Assembly (NCBI GenBank): GCA_000226015.1 | Contig: JH152852.1 | Location: 28,880-55,379 of the forward strand | Direction of reading: 5' to 3' | DNA length: 26,500 nucleotides | Source of the DNA: Mnemiopsis leidyi | Taxonomy: Eukaryota; Ctenophora; Tentaculata; Lobata; Bolinopsidae | Shown: positions 10,901-21,065 of the stretch, one piece after another | Position numbering within the stretch: position 1 is the stretch's first letter | Layout: each line of letters starts with the position of its first letter | The notes under the pieces: model-generated | What the model was told of the DNA's origin: nothing | Database searches by the model: none | What the model saw: the letters and a program-made list of their open reading frames with translations, nothing else | Position numbers and translations under genes: made by a program

Positions 10901-12560
10901 TTTATCAGTGACAATGGAGGTAAGATTTTACAAATTAACAAAACCAAAATCCAATCTAACTACTTCAACCTCTTACTAACGATATCATCTCATCATACGA
11001 TTCACGAGAATTTAGGGCGAAATAGTTAACTAGAAAAGGAGGTTTAGCAATTATCACAGATTTTCACCAGGAAGTTTGACCTCCGTCAATCAGAGTGTAG
11101 TAACCCCTACTGGGTCCTCCAACTATCCCCTCCGGGGGGACAAGGGTACTCTCTGGGAGGCCGGGAGTCGTGTTCCCGCTTTTATATCCGGAAGAAATGT
11201 GCCTAAAGGACAGGTTAGTTAAGTCTTACCAGTACTTTTCGCATCATCAAGTGAATCACAAGTTAAACTGTAATTCAATTTCCCAATTTGTATTTAAAAA
11301 ATAAATTTAATTTTTTCAGATTTTAGACGAGATGGTACACATAACGGACATATATCCAACTCTGATTAGTTACTTAAACTTGGACGGTGACTACGTGTCA
11401 CATGACCTGGACGGATCGGACCAATCAAAACTTCTGAAGATGTTAGAAACTTTACTCTTGTTTTTGCATAACTTTTGGATTCTTACAGCATAAGGCATTC
11501 ACATTAAAAACTTTGCATTTTCATTTCTACTTTTCGGCTTTTTATTTCCCAGAAATTATTATTGATATTATCACGTGGATTTCAAACACATGCCCCTAGG
11601 GAGTCTAAGGAAACAGCTCATGAGTACTTTATCTACGACATTGACCCGGTGTACGAACAAGCAGCTATCAGATACGGCAAATGGAAACTTATCCTTGGAG
11701 CTCCTGCTGCTAGTAAGTGTTCTTCCTGTAGCTTGAAAGTTGAGCCTGTATTTAATCGTGATGGTTTGAGCGATCAAAAGAATCTACGGTGGCTTTTTAA
11801 AATCACACAGACATCGTTTAAGCCTTGCCTGATACTAAAATTCCACCACTTGATCACACCCAAACACACCCGACATAAAAATAGCGTTGTTATTAGGGAG
11901 AACATTTCAGACGAAGTAGACGGTTGGTACCAACCACTGAAAGAAGGCCAGACAGGTTACGAAGACTCCGGACTCCCTTTCAAACAGTATGTGCTGAAGG
12001 CGTACGATATGATCAGCAATTACAAGGCCTCACTTAAAAGTAATGCAATGTGCAAAAGTGTGGGTTGTTTTTATCCCGAGGGGACGGAAAATAAGGTAAA
12101 TAAAACGGAAAGAGATCTGGCTAATGACAGATTTTTTGATTTTTCAGTTACTAGTTTGAGGTTACCTAGTTTGAGGTTACTAGTTTGAGGTTACTAGTTT
12201 GAGGTTACCTACTAAATTCTAGTTTAAACATACTTTCTGCTGCGGTGCCAATCCCTATTCCAGCGGATGTGCTAGTACTATCAGATACGATTACAACACT
12301 CATATCTAACTTAACAAGACTCCTAGACAAAACTTATATTTATCCAGGTAAAACTGTTTGATCTGAGTGTAGACCAGTACGAGTTTAATGACGTGGCCTC
12401 GCAACACCCAGCCACTGTAAAGAGACTGTTAGACATTCTAGACAAAGAAATGTTGGATATGGTCCCTCCTGTCAATCTGCTGGATGGGGGAGTTGCGGAG
12501 GCTAGCCCCAACCATTTTAACGGAACTTGGATGCCCTGGATGGATGCCAGTGAACCGTGA
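7909..12560 (+). CDS. ARSB-like: arylsulfatase B/I/J-like sulfatase, type II membrane-anchored
   Basis: The predicted product is a sulfate ester hydrolase of 594 residues. Exons: 7909-7986, 8282-8342, 8498-8644, 8842-8950, 9208-9298, 9753-9878, 10124-10290, 10556-10696, 10801-10919, 11101-11213, 11320-11441, 11600-11712, 11911-12095, 12348-12560; all phases agree. Visible family residues: metal-binding ADD (Asp83-Asp84), CTASR with the formylglycine-precursor Cys121, GKWHLG (Lys176, His178), PHSP (His284), SDNG (Asp344-Asn345) and [11 protein letters not shown] (Lys361). A charged 46-residue tail precedes a membrane segment (about 47-68) and RKR, suggesting a type II anchor rather than a cleaved signal. 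Possible N-glycosylation sites in the lumenal part are Asn218, 246, 323 and 582. The C-terminal FNGTWMPWM part also fits ARSB-type enzymes. The exon 11/12 border is the least certain. By family it would act on sulfated glycans in the secretory path, lysosome or cell surface; the substrate is unknown. Confidence 0.92.
8498..8644 (+). other. sulfatase exon 3: membrane anchor and start of catalytic domain
   Basis: This exon encodes about 22 hydrophobic residues ([20 protein letters not shown] and following), then RKRDKKP and the sulfatase signature [18 protein letters not shown]. The preceding 46 residues are Lys/Glu/Asn-rich, too long and too charged for an ordinary signal peptide n-region. By the positive-inside rule the stretch should place the N-terminus in the cytosol, although RKR on the far side weakens that prediction. 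The acceptor is ATTTCAG/T and the donor TCAG/GTGAGA. Confidence 0.85.
8842..8950 (+). other. sulfatase exon 4: catalytic cysteine motif CTASR
   Basis: The exon runs from GCCCCAG/AC to AGGCAG/GTAGTT. It encodes [14 protein letters not shown], then [18 protein letters not shown]. Cys121 aligns with the cysteine that the formylglycine-generating enzyme oxidises. The usual motif is CxPSR; here the proline is alanine. The upstream reading frame contains a stop, so this acceptor is needed to keep the frame. Confidence 0.88.
9278..9637 (+). repeat. 45-bp minisatellite, 8 units, each with an exon end and a 5' splice site
   Basis: Eight exact-length units start at 9278, 9323, 9368, 9413, 9458, 9503, 9548 and 9593. 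Each is 21 nt of exon 5 end (Asp-Met-Lys/Tyr-Leu-Leu-Pro-Glu) plus 24 nt of intron start, beginning GTATGT. Donor GT positions are 9299, 9344, 9389, 9434, 9479, 9524, 9569 and 9614. Unit 1 is the true exon end; splicing from 9298 to 9753 restores the canonical sulfatase frame. Variants: Tyr for Lys in units 2 and 4, Val for Glu in unit 3, Asn-Val or Thr-Met at the unit end, and Gly to Ser in unit 8. There are no indels and no in-frame stop. The array is also open in two reverse frames, a by-product of the 3n unit length. Confidence 0.95.
10302..10359. repeat. 21-bp direct repeat in sulfatase intron 7
   Basis: The 21-base sequence beginning TTGGTTTATTCCAGAGAA occurs at 10302-10322 and 10339-10359, separated by 16 bp just after the exon 7 donor. 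No function is suggested. Confidence 0.85.
12151..12208. repeat. short tandem repeat in sulfatase intron 13
   Basis: Four head-to-tail copies of CTAGTTTGAGGTTAC or the same unit lacking its first C: 15, 15, 14 and 14 bp. They lie 56 bp inside the intron that separates exons 13 and 14. Confidence 0.9.
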
Positions 12561-13518
12561 TCATTGATGATCAGATTTAAAAAAGTATTTCAGGACGAAT
12601 TCAGAACCCGACATTCGACAAGTAATGAAAGTCAAATTGACAGACTTTTGCAAACGCGAAAGATATCAGTCGGAATTCGGACACTTAGAAAATAACAACC
12701 CTTATTAGCCATTGACAAATTGTAAAAGGATAGCAAAGAGACTGTAAAAAACATACTATTTGTTACCTTAAACACTTCAAATACTTGTTTGATAACGGCC
12801 AGCCTAAGAATTCAATATGTGGGCAGTGTTGGTGGATAAAACATCATCCATGTTCTCACGAGAAATGTTTCCTTTTGTTTAGATATAGTTCTCGCTGATA
12901 ATATTTATTATTAAAATTTCGGATCGTCAGATCAAAAAGACCAATTGCAATGATATTTGACTATAATGAATGTTAATAGATCAGTAGATTTATAGATCAT
13001 CGATTGTTTTCATGAGATTAGTTCTGAGACAGCAGTAAAACAGTATATTTTCGAAATTATCAAGAAATCCAGACCCAAGTTTTGAGCCGAAGTTACATAC
13101 TGCGATACTATAAAAACATTCAACCTTTCTAATAAAATAAATTAATCACATACATTCTTCACAATATCAAACAATTTTCGGAAACCTTTAAGTTTAAGCA
13201 TGCAGTAGTCTAGCTTCTGTCAAGTTTTACAAATTATAAAATCATTTGATTTTCAATATGCCGTAACATAATTTAGTAGAAAAATCATCAGACGGGCTGT
13301 CCAATCGCGAAACCAATAATTCTCAACTATAGATTTGCAGATGAGATGATCGACAGATTCAAAACTCAGATATTGGTATCAGTAATGATTGAGTAATTAC
13401 AAATTCGAACGCGTTATTCTTCACCAAATATTCAAACATAAAGGGCATGCAAGGCTTACAATTTAAGAACTGCATTTGACAGATTGTCATGCAATCAAAT
13501 AAACGCCTGAGGGAAATA
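12561..13518. other. sulfatase 3' flank, no other gene seen
   Basis: AT-rich sequence after the sulfatase stop codon. No open frame of interest was found. The first clear polyadenylation signal is at 13131. The rest is presumably the 3' untranslated region and intergenic DNA between two convergent genes. Confidence 0.55.
13131..13136 (+). promoter_or_regulatory. possible polyadenylation signal for the sulfatase gene
   Basis: AATAAA, the first exact match after the stop codon at 12558-12560, about 570 bp downstream; a second overlapping AATAAA-like sequence follows. In AT-rich DNA this hexamer is common, so use is uncertain. Confidence 0.35.
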
Positions 13519-13687
13519 TTAAACATCAACGGTCAGCTTCCATGAAGTTTCAAGTCCAAGTAAGCAAAGCTAGAGGAAATATGACTGTGCGTGGTAGTCC
13601 TCACTGTACAGAGTAATTTTGAGGTTCGCGGACAAGTCGGGCTTCTTGGAGGGAGCCCCGATCTCAGGACGTATTTTACTCTATTAA

Positions 13688-14147
13688 GGGGTCGTTCACA
13701 TATGACGTCATCACCTAGGGGGGAGGGGGGTTTCCAAATGATGTCGATTGATGACGAGGGGGAACGGGGGTTTGGCCAATGATGATGTCATCAACAATTT
13801 TTAGGATTTATAGGATTTTTTTGAAAATTTTTGATTTCTTATAAAAATGTTTATCAGAATTTTACAAAATCAGAAGGAAAACTTTCAAGTAAAAATTCTG
13901 ATTCAGAAATCTGATGAAATACTTTGTTTTCACTAACATAGTATAAAAATTTCAAAAATGACTGCAAATTAAAAGACCAAAAATCCACTTTTTTGACACG
14001 AAGTGGGGGGGGTTCCGACTGTGATGTTGTCATTATGTTAATCTACCTCTGACATTTAGGGGGTTTTGTAATGATGATGAATGATGACGGAGGGGGGAGG
14101 GGGGTAAAAATTACCGAAATTTGCTGACTTCATATGTGAACGACCCC
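13688..14147. mobile_element. PIF/Harbinger-like MITE with TAA target duplication
   Basis: A 460-bp insert in copy A of the duplicated segment. Its ends are 23-bp inverted repeats with one mismatch, starting GGGGTCGTTCACATATGA (13688-13710 and 14125-14147). TAA lies on both sides (13685-13687, 14148-14150). Copy B is the uninterrupted site and has a single TAA in the matching place (with a small nearby indel). TWA target duplications with G/C-starting ends are typical of PIF/Harbinger. There is no transposase frame. The interior has repeated ATGATGTCAT-like stretches and G-runs near both ends. Confidence 0.85.
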
Positions 14148-14297
14148 TAACTGATTGGTAAGAGCGTCTGTTACAGATTACCATCTGGAAGCTCTCTAAC
14201 TTTAATGAAACATATTAAGGGTTGACATAGAACGTTTAAATCGGACCAATTGCGCGCCGACATATGAAACGTAGTGCCTAAACTACGCGCAATGGCA

Positions 14298-14307
14298 NNN
14301 NNNNNNN
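14298..14307. other. assembly gap (10 N)
   Basis: Ten Ns mark a join of unknown true length between the two copies of the duplicated segment. Confidence 0.99.
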
Positions 14308-14789
14308 TTAATATCAACGGTCAGTCTTCCATGAAATTTAAAGTACCAAGTAAGCAAAGACTACAGGAATATGACTGTGCGTGGTAGTGTTCACTGTACA
14401 GAGTAATTTTGAGGTTCGCGGAGAGAGCCCCGATCTCAGGACGTTTTTTACTCTATTCTTTAACTGATTGGTGAGAACGTCTGTTACAGATTACCATCTG
14501 AAAGCTCTCAAACTTTAATGAAACATAGTAACGGTCAACATAGGACGTTTAAATCGGACCGATTGCGCGCCGACATATGAAAAGTCTACCTAAATCACGC
14601 AATGGGTCCTGTCGGGCCGACAGTGTCGGCGCGCAATGGTTCCTGTAAAACGTCCTATGGTGTTCAAAAATGGAAAAATTAAAACGGAACTGTCAAATCA
14701 GTAAATCTCTTTCTGTGTAACGAAATTCACCACAAACCATGTCAAAAGCTTTTAAAAAGGATCAAAGATCAAACTTTTCACAACCCGGC

Positions 14790-17700
14790 TTAAATTTCGG
14801 CAGTCCCCACGACCGTTTCCTCATAGATGGAAGCCTGAGGTCTACTGGGGGGCTTCTCGGGCGTTCTTATTATGGAGCCGGGTACGATGCTGGGGTTGAC
14901 TGTAAACACAAATCCTGGTTTCACGGGGGTTCTTGGCTCTGTTGGGTTAGTTTGGTCTGAAGTAGCGGGGAGTTCTTCAGGGGATTCTGCCTTGACTGGA
15001 ATTGTAGTTGATGCTGCAGGATGTTTCTCCTCGATCGACTCTTCTTGTTGCGCATTTTTAGATTCCATGGTCTCAACACCAGTCCCTAGGCCTGCTGCTT
15101 CTTTGCCAACATCTTCCTCGTTAGTTTGTTCCGTTGTTTCCGTCTCAACTTCGACTTGCGGTCCCACTTTCTCTTCTTCAGCATGGGAAACTTCTGGAAA
15201 GGCTTGTTCAACTACTTCCTTATTCGCCTCACCGGACTCCCGAGTTATTTCAACAGTTCCTTGAGGCGCCTCATCAACTTTCTCCTCAGCAGCTACTTCT
15301 TCCACCTCTGCTTGAACATCTGACGTTTCTTGAAGCGTCTCTGCTTCTTCTGTTTCTGAAGTCTGGGTACGGTTTAATTTTGGTTCCAACAAATCACCAA
15401 CATCCTCAAGTGTGTCCTCCTGGATGCCAGTAGGGGTGCTGGAATGTGAGCGGTTAGGAGAGGAAGGATTAGTATCTGGGGAAGAGGTTGAGATGTCCTG
15501 GTAACTGTCAACCTCCTCACAAGAGGGGACGTTCACAAAGGAACTGCCAGACATGGAACTTGCAACTAAAGATTCAGCCAGGGGTGTTTCTACCATCTCA
15601 AACTGGTATTTATCGTCCGTTCGTGGCTCAGATGCGGCTTCCTGAGCTTCATGTTCTGCGACTGGTTCGTCAGTCTCTACATCTTCAGGCTCTGATTCGT
15701 CTTGGAATGGTTCTTTACAGCAACTGCCTTCCTCAACCGCAGGCTCTTTGGCACATTCAGACATTGGTTCGATTGTTTCTGGTTTAACTGTTTCTGGTTC
15801 GACTGTTTCTGGCTCTGTTTTTTGTGGTTCGTCAGCCACAATTTCGGCGGCTGCATCTGCTGGTGCTGCCACAGCAGCTTCTTCCTCATTATCTTCAGAC
15901 GTTTCTGTAGCTACAGGGCAATCGATCTGGAGTTCGGGACACGTTGGCTCGGACATGACCAGATCTTCAACTAAAGGTGTCGAAGGTTCATGTGCTGAAT
16001 TCTCCTCTACCTCTGCTTCTTCAACGTTTTCGACTTTATCGTTATTAGAGATTTTCTCCACTTCTACAACAGTCTTTTCGGCCTCGGCCGTTTCCATATT
16101 TTCTTCAACAGGTTCTTCGACTGAAAAAACAGCCTCTGATCCAACAAGCTGTGGAGACAAGGCCCTAATATCCCCGATCAGACTAACTAGAGTTTTTAGA
16201 GATTGTTCAGTGGAGAGAAGAACTGCAAACTTATCGTCCTGAAAGGGATAAGTTTCAGGACATTTGTATTTTGGATTTCCCTGACACATGAACAAATACT
16301 TGAATAATAGTCAAAATTTTGAATAATATTTTCGAGTTAATAAATAAGCCTAATTTAACTCAAATCTGGTCATAACGGAAAATTGAAACAGGTAAAGAAG
16401 AAGTACCAAGTATTATTGTAAATAAGTTAATCGTATTACCTTGCCTTGCAGATCTAACTTTATTTTACTGTTCTCATATTGCAGTTCTGAAATCTGTTGT
16501 TCCAAAGATAAAATACTACTTTGAAGACTTTCTTTCTCAGCTGTTGAAGAATTTACCTGGGATTTCAGTCGTAAGTTTTAATCTTAAAGTGTTTCAAATG
16601 CATGGCAAAAACTCAACAGATCCGTATTACATTTTATCGAGATCTAGCCTCACCCCATTGCGGCTCATTTCAATGTCTGGCTCATTATAAGATAAGATTA
16701 ATACCTTAAAGTCAAGTTCTTCTTTTAGTTGAGTTATCTGCGTCCTTAGATCACAGTTGTCATTTTCTTTTGTCGAGATCTGCTCCTCCAAACTCGCAAT
16801 GCTTCTCTTCAGAATTTCACTCTCCTTCTTTGATGAAGTGACCTGTGAGTGACAGGGACATTCATTAGTCATGTTCAAATTATCCCTTCGTACTTAAGTG
16901 AATCCCATTAATTCTCATATCATTTGGCGTTGGCAACAGTCCACACTCAAGTCTCAATGTTTACACACTGGATCATAAAGCGGTAACTAATATGTGCCCA
17001 CGCATCCGCAACTACACTTTGCCGTGCTGATAACTTTTTCAACTTCGATCCATGAAGAAACGGATCGCATTTATGCACAAATTTCGCATAAAGTGCAATA
17101 ACACGTACCTCGGCAAGTTTCCCCAAGCTGCGTATCATGTTATTTAATGTAAACGCATAATTTGAGCCGCGCAAATTTCTACTCAAGCGCAAAACAGTCT
17201 ACATTTATTCATCGGCGGTCAATTGATGAAGGATTTTAGAAGACCGTTTTAAAAGTTTTCCGAATTTGCGTGCGCGCCACGTGTTTTAACCGTTTCTAAT
17301 GAACAAATAGAATGTCCAGGATGGCGAACAAAATTTCTGGTTAACAGTGGACCGACCGTGACCATCCCTAAAGCCGTGGTATTTGAGTAACGTACACAGG
17401 AACAATTCCGATTCCCAGCTCAAGATCATAAAACTTGTATTAAAATGTATATTCTATATATATTCTGTATAAAATAATTGCAATTTTACCAAACTGTAGA
17501 CTAACATCAAATGTTAAGTGTAAGATTACCTGTATTTTACATTGCTCCTTCATAACATTGAGCTGGTTCTGACACTGCTGCTGATAAGATACAAGCTGGG
17601 CGTTGTGAGCTTTATCTTTCTCGATACTTTGAGCCTCCAGCTGTCAACAGGGTAGTTTCTTTATTTGCATGTATTTAGAGAGTTTAATTAGTGCAAATTT

Positions 17701-19262
17701 GTATCCATTATCACCACATTGTTATGTATGGGCATAATTTCTACAACTTAGTCGGTAATCTTTTATCTCTTGAATTTGAAAGGTTAACTCACAAACCGTA
17801 CCAAAATAACAGAACTACAATACCAGAACTAAAATAGGAGAACTAGAATAACCAAAATTGTCAAACAAAAATAACAAAATAGAACTGAAATAACAGAACT
17901 AGAATTATTAAAAGATAAATAGCAGGAATGTTATCACTGAACTAAAATGATAGAGTAGAACTTAAATACCCGAAAGAAAAAAGGAAAGGGCAGAACTAAA
18001 ATAACAAATCAAAAACATTAAAATCTTACTTCTCTTATCCGCTCGGAAAGAGTTTTGACGTTCATATTATTGAGGTTATACTTCGAGGTTATATCCTCCA
18101 AAGCCACGTCTTTAGATTCAAGTTCAGATTCGAGCGAGGAAATCTTCTCAAACATTAACATCAACTGATTGTTTGCCTCCTGAAAAAGAGGGAGCACTGT
18201 AAACATCCCACTGGTTAATTAACACACACACCCAAAACTATTCATACCATTTTTAACGAGCAATAGCCGATAACTAAACAAACCTATGATAACATGTAAG
18301 GTCATCATTACACTGCCGAGATGAAAGAATAGAGAGAGAGAGCAAGTGAGTGAGGGTATAACTATAATCAGTGTTGTAAGGGATGTAACCGTGTACTGAG
18401 GATACTCTAGTGCCGTGATTGCATGAGGTACGGTTTATGTGTCTACGGGTTGTACTTAAACATTAAACAGGGTGTTATCTTGGTAGAAAGGGAAATTTGT
18501 ACAAATTTGTATGACGTTTTGACGTAAATTTGATGCAAGTATGAAACAATCAAATTGAAAATTAATGATAAAGTGGTTAGTTTAATTAGATTTAAAAAAG
18601 TGGAATTCAATATGTTTAACAGTTTTAACTAACTAAAGAACTAAGACCTAATTAAATGTAAAGGCTGTAGAAGTTAACATAAAGCAGCGGTTTAATTCCC
18701 AGATCCACCAATCCTAGAGGAGTGTGCTAAGGACATTTGCCTATGCAATCTTCTTCGGTCAACTCAGCCAAAAGACTGGGAAACCGTGATAGAGGATTAA
18801 ATGAGGAGGGTCTCGGTTAAAAGATCAGGAATCTTCCGCGAGTCCCTCAATTTAACTTTAAAACCTGTGTACAGGTTTAACAAAATACAAGAAAAACACA
18901 GCAGCACTTTACATAAGAGAAAGGTATATATATATATAGTCTTACTCAATATTGATTAGCCGTACCTAATTTCTCATTGGTCAATCGCTATTACATGATA
19001 CGGAAAATTTGCGACCCTCCACAAAATACTTCTCTCCATTATCATTTGTTAATTTTAAATATAACAATAAAATACTATTAACTTTGCTTTAAAACAAGCT
19101 ACTAACCTTGATCATGACCTTGCTGGGAGGAGCAGACTTCTCTGAAGCAGAGCTTGCAGTTCGTGTTCTGTTCATGTTGCTGTTGGAAGAGGTCCTCAGC
19201 ATATCTTGCTCTCTTTGGTATTGTTTCTCGTAAGCGGCTACTTGTAGAGCAGCGAATGACAT
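14790..19262 (-). CDS. coiled-coil protein with long acidic C-terminal region, unknown function
   Basis: Six phase-0 exons on the reverse strand: 19262-19107, 18179-18030, 17640-17530, 16842-16705, 16556-16440 and 16280-14790 (stop TAA), about 720 residues. The start is MSFAALQVAAYEKQ; an in-frame TAG lies six bases upstream of this ATG. Exons 2-5 encode Leu/Glu/Lys/Gln-rich heptad-like helices (for example EKISSLESELESKDVALEDI) typical of a coiled coil. The last exon, 496 codons, is very rich in Glu, Val, Ala, Thr and Ser, with short PETVEPETVKPETIEP repeats, and ends in a more basic Pro-rich tail (VNPSIVPGSIIRTPEKPPSR). There is no signal peptide, membrane segment or enzyme motif. It could be a cytoskeletal or scaffold protein, but I recognise no family. 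Further 5' exons cannot be excluded. Confidence 0.82.
17770..18010. repeat. degenerate A-rich tandem repeat in an intron
   Basis: Imperfect copies of a roughly 15-bp unit resembling AAAATAACAGAACTA fill this intron between coiled-coil exons 2 and 3. Units vary in length and sequence, so this is an old, decaying array. Confidence 0.7.
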
Positions 19263-20720
19263 CGACTACTGCAGGGCGTGGTTGTTATGATGAAATTAAA
19301 TGAATTGTGATAAACTTTGGATAAAAATCATGATAAATTGAACACAATAAGTTAAAGCAGTCAAACCTTCTATTATATATTATATAAACAAGAGTAAAAT
19401 AATAAATAGCTATAGGCTGCTATGGACGTTAGCCGTTTTGGTTATCGCACAATTTATCGACAAATTGGAAGTTTGAATGATCCAAAAAAACTGCAAATGT
19501 TGTTGGAAGCAAGAACCAAGTATTTTAACTCACTGTTGCTTGTACAATGTACAGCATTGCCATATAAGGGCAATTTGCTACCTTGGTAGCAAAAAAATCT
19601 ATGATCACATAACACCGAATCAGTACAACATATCAGAACTGCATATGACCAGTTCAAATAGATTTAAAATATTTCAAGGATTAACAAATAAATTTGTGTG
19701 TGATGCAAATGATACATACATTACTTGATGAAGATTCGGCACATGAAATATAAGACGGTTTCAAAAGAGGTCAAATTGCAAATAAATTGAAAAATAAGAG
19801 GAGATTGAAATCAGCTATGCAGCTTGACTATATATCATTTATAAAGGTAAGGTGAACAAATCGATATACCAGACAACATTTCATGGTCTTTTCTCCTTAT
19901 GTCATAATTGGGACTAATATCCGAAAATGACCTACTATACCAGATACTTGCCTGATAATATGATTGTTAAGTCCTTTAGTTTAATTCAGTACAAGCACTG
20001 GAGAATACACAAACCAACCAAGAGATGATCTTTCCAAATAAGGCATCGAGTTGGGGCATTTATTTATACCTTCTTCTCTTTCTTTTTTATGACGTGTTTT
20101 ATTCTTAAATATCCAATGCCTGAAAGCTTTAGAAGTAGTTTATTAGACCTGGAGAGTTTGAGAATCCCAGTATGAGTACTCTTAACTACACTCGGCCTCA
20201 GCTCCAGCTCCCCTATTATCGATTTTCTGATAAGTAGTCAATAATTATACTGTCGACATGGTGTATTAATACTTTCAACACTACTTATATACAAATAATT
20301 TGAGGTTTACTCATGACGTTTTTTATACGAAGGATTTATAGACCTCTTTAGATTTCGATGTAAGGATTTTACTTCAATTTGTACACTACTTGTTTCGTCT
20401 GATTGATCTCCAGAATTCAATTATTCATCTGTCGATATGGTGACTTTACTAGATTATGTTAACATGAATCGGTGGTTAACAAGCGAGATAAGAAGACTAT
20501 GGTGATTAAAAATATGTATATAATCTTTTTACTATATTTCTGCAAAGCTGGTTGTATGTGACTTTTCAGTGAGTTGATGTGGAGTTCCTTGTTCACCACT
20601 GATTGATACAACTAAATGATCTGTTACAAAATATGATTAAATTTCATCTATTTTGTAGAACCTTAGAAACAATAAATAACAGTAAAAATAAGCTAGTTAA
20701 AAACTTATTACTAAGCAGTT
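19263..20720. other. stretch between coiled-coil gene and PHPT1, no gene recognised
   Basis: It should contain the promoter and 5' untranslated part of the coiled-coil gene and the 3' end of the PHPT1 transcript. A CTGCAG acceptor-like sequence lies nine bases before the coiled-coil ATG, so a 5'-untranslated exon may sit further up. Overlapping open frames near 19454-19728 on both strands have no family features. Confidence 0.5.
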
Positions 20721-21065
20721 TTAATACCCCTCATTAGACCATTCAACTTTATAAGAGGGAAACTTCTTCTGAATTAACTTAACAGTCTCTGTATGATCTG
20801 CCCGACCATAACCTACAGAATATCCATAAACAAATATTTCTTTCTTTTCAGGATCGTGGCTGATTCTTCCACCACCTAAACATTCAGTATCTAGACCAGA
20901 TTTCATGGCCAATTCAAGTGTTCTCTGGTATATGTCGTCATGATATTCCCCCCATGCATACCCTCGCACAAGAAGCTTTGAGGTGTTGTCTTCAAAATAT
21001 AGTTTTATCAGAACATATTTGAACTTTCCACTGGGATCGATGTCCACTTCTTGGTCTAAACTCAT
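20721..21065 (-). CDS. PHPT1: 14-kDa phosphohistidine phosphatase (PHPT1/Janus family)
   Basis: A single uninterrupted frame of 114 codons. The family enzyme removes phosphate from phosphohistidine (and phospholysine) on cytosolic proteins without a metal or cofactor. Family features in order: a DIDPSGKFKYVLI strand near residues 8-20; VRGYAWGEYHDDIY at 33-46, where His42 matches the catalytic histidine of the human enzyme (His53); ECLGGGRISH at 61-70; VYGYSVGYGRADH at 79-91; and the C-terminal YKVEWSNEGY. The length is slightly below the human 125 residues, mainly at the N-terminus. There is no signal peptide. TTTTTATAG/G lies nine bases before the ATG on the coding strand and could be an acceptor, so a 5' exon is possible. 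Same strand as the coiled-coil gene; no functional link is evident. Confidence 0.94.
   Translation of the reverse strand: MSLDQEVDIDPSGKFKYVLIKLYFEDNTSKLLVRGYAWGEYHDDIYQRTLELAMKSGLDTECLGGGRISHDPEKKEIFVYGYSVGYGRADHTETVKLIQKKFPSYKVEWSNEGY

Larger units (their letters stand above)
13519..14607. repeat. tandem duplicated segment (about 300 bp unit) around an assembly gap
   Basis: Copy A is 13519-13687 plus 14148-14296, split by a MITE. Copy B is 14308-14607. Shared landmarks in order: ATCAACGGTCAG, ATGACTGTGCGTGGTAGT, CACTGTACAGAGTAATTTTG, GCCCCGATCTCAGGACGT, GTCTGTTACAGATTACCATC and GCGCGCCGACATATGAAA. The copies differ by scattered substitutions and an indel near 13633-13650. They sit directly next to the run of Ns, so they may be two haplotypes joined in error rather than a real tandem repeat. 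Confidence 0.88.

Noticed and set aside
13591-13782. Plus-strand open frame across the MITE border
   Set aside because: It crosses from the duplicated segment into the Harbinger-like element and has no coding features.
14872-16242. Several plus-strand open frames (Ser/Thr/Leu-rich) opposite the acidic exon
   Set aside because: They are mirror frames of a low-complexity Glu/Val/Ala coding exon; the reverse strand has the splice sites and the continuous frame.
18670-18720. Possible SINE B-box (GGTTTAATTCC)
   Set aside because: No A-box at the expected distance and no poly-A or simple-repeat tail; a single weak match is not enough.
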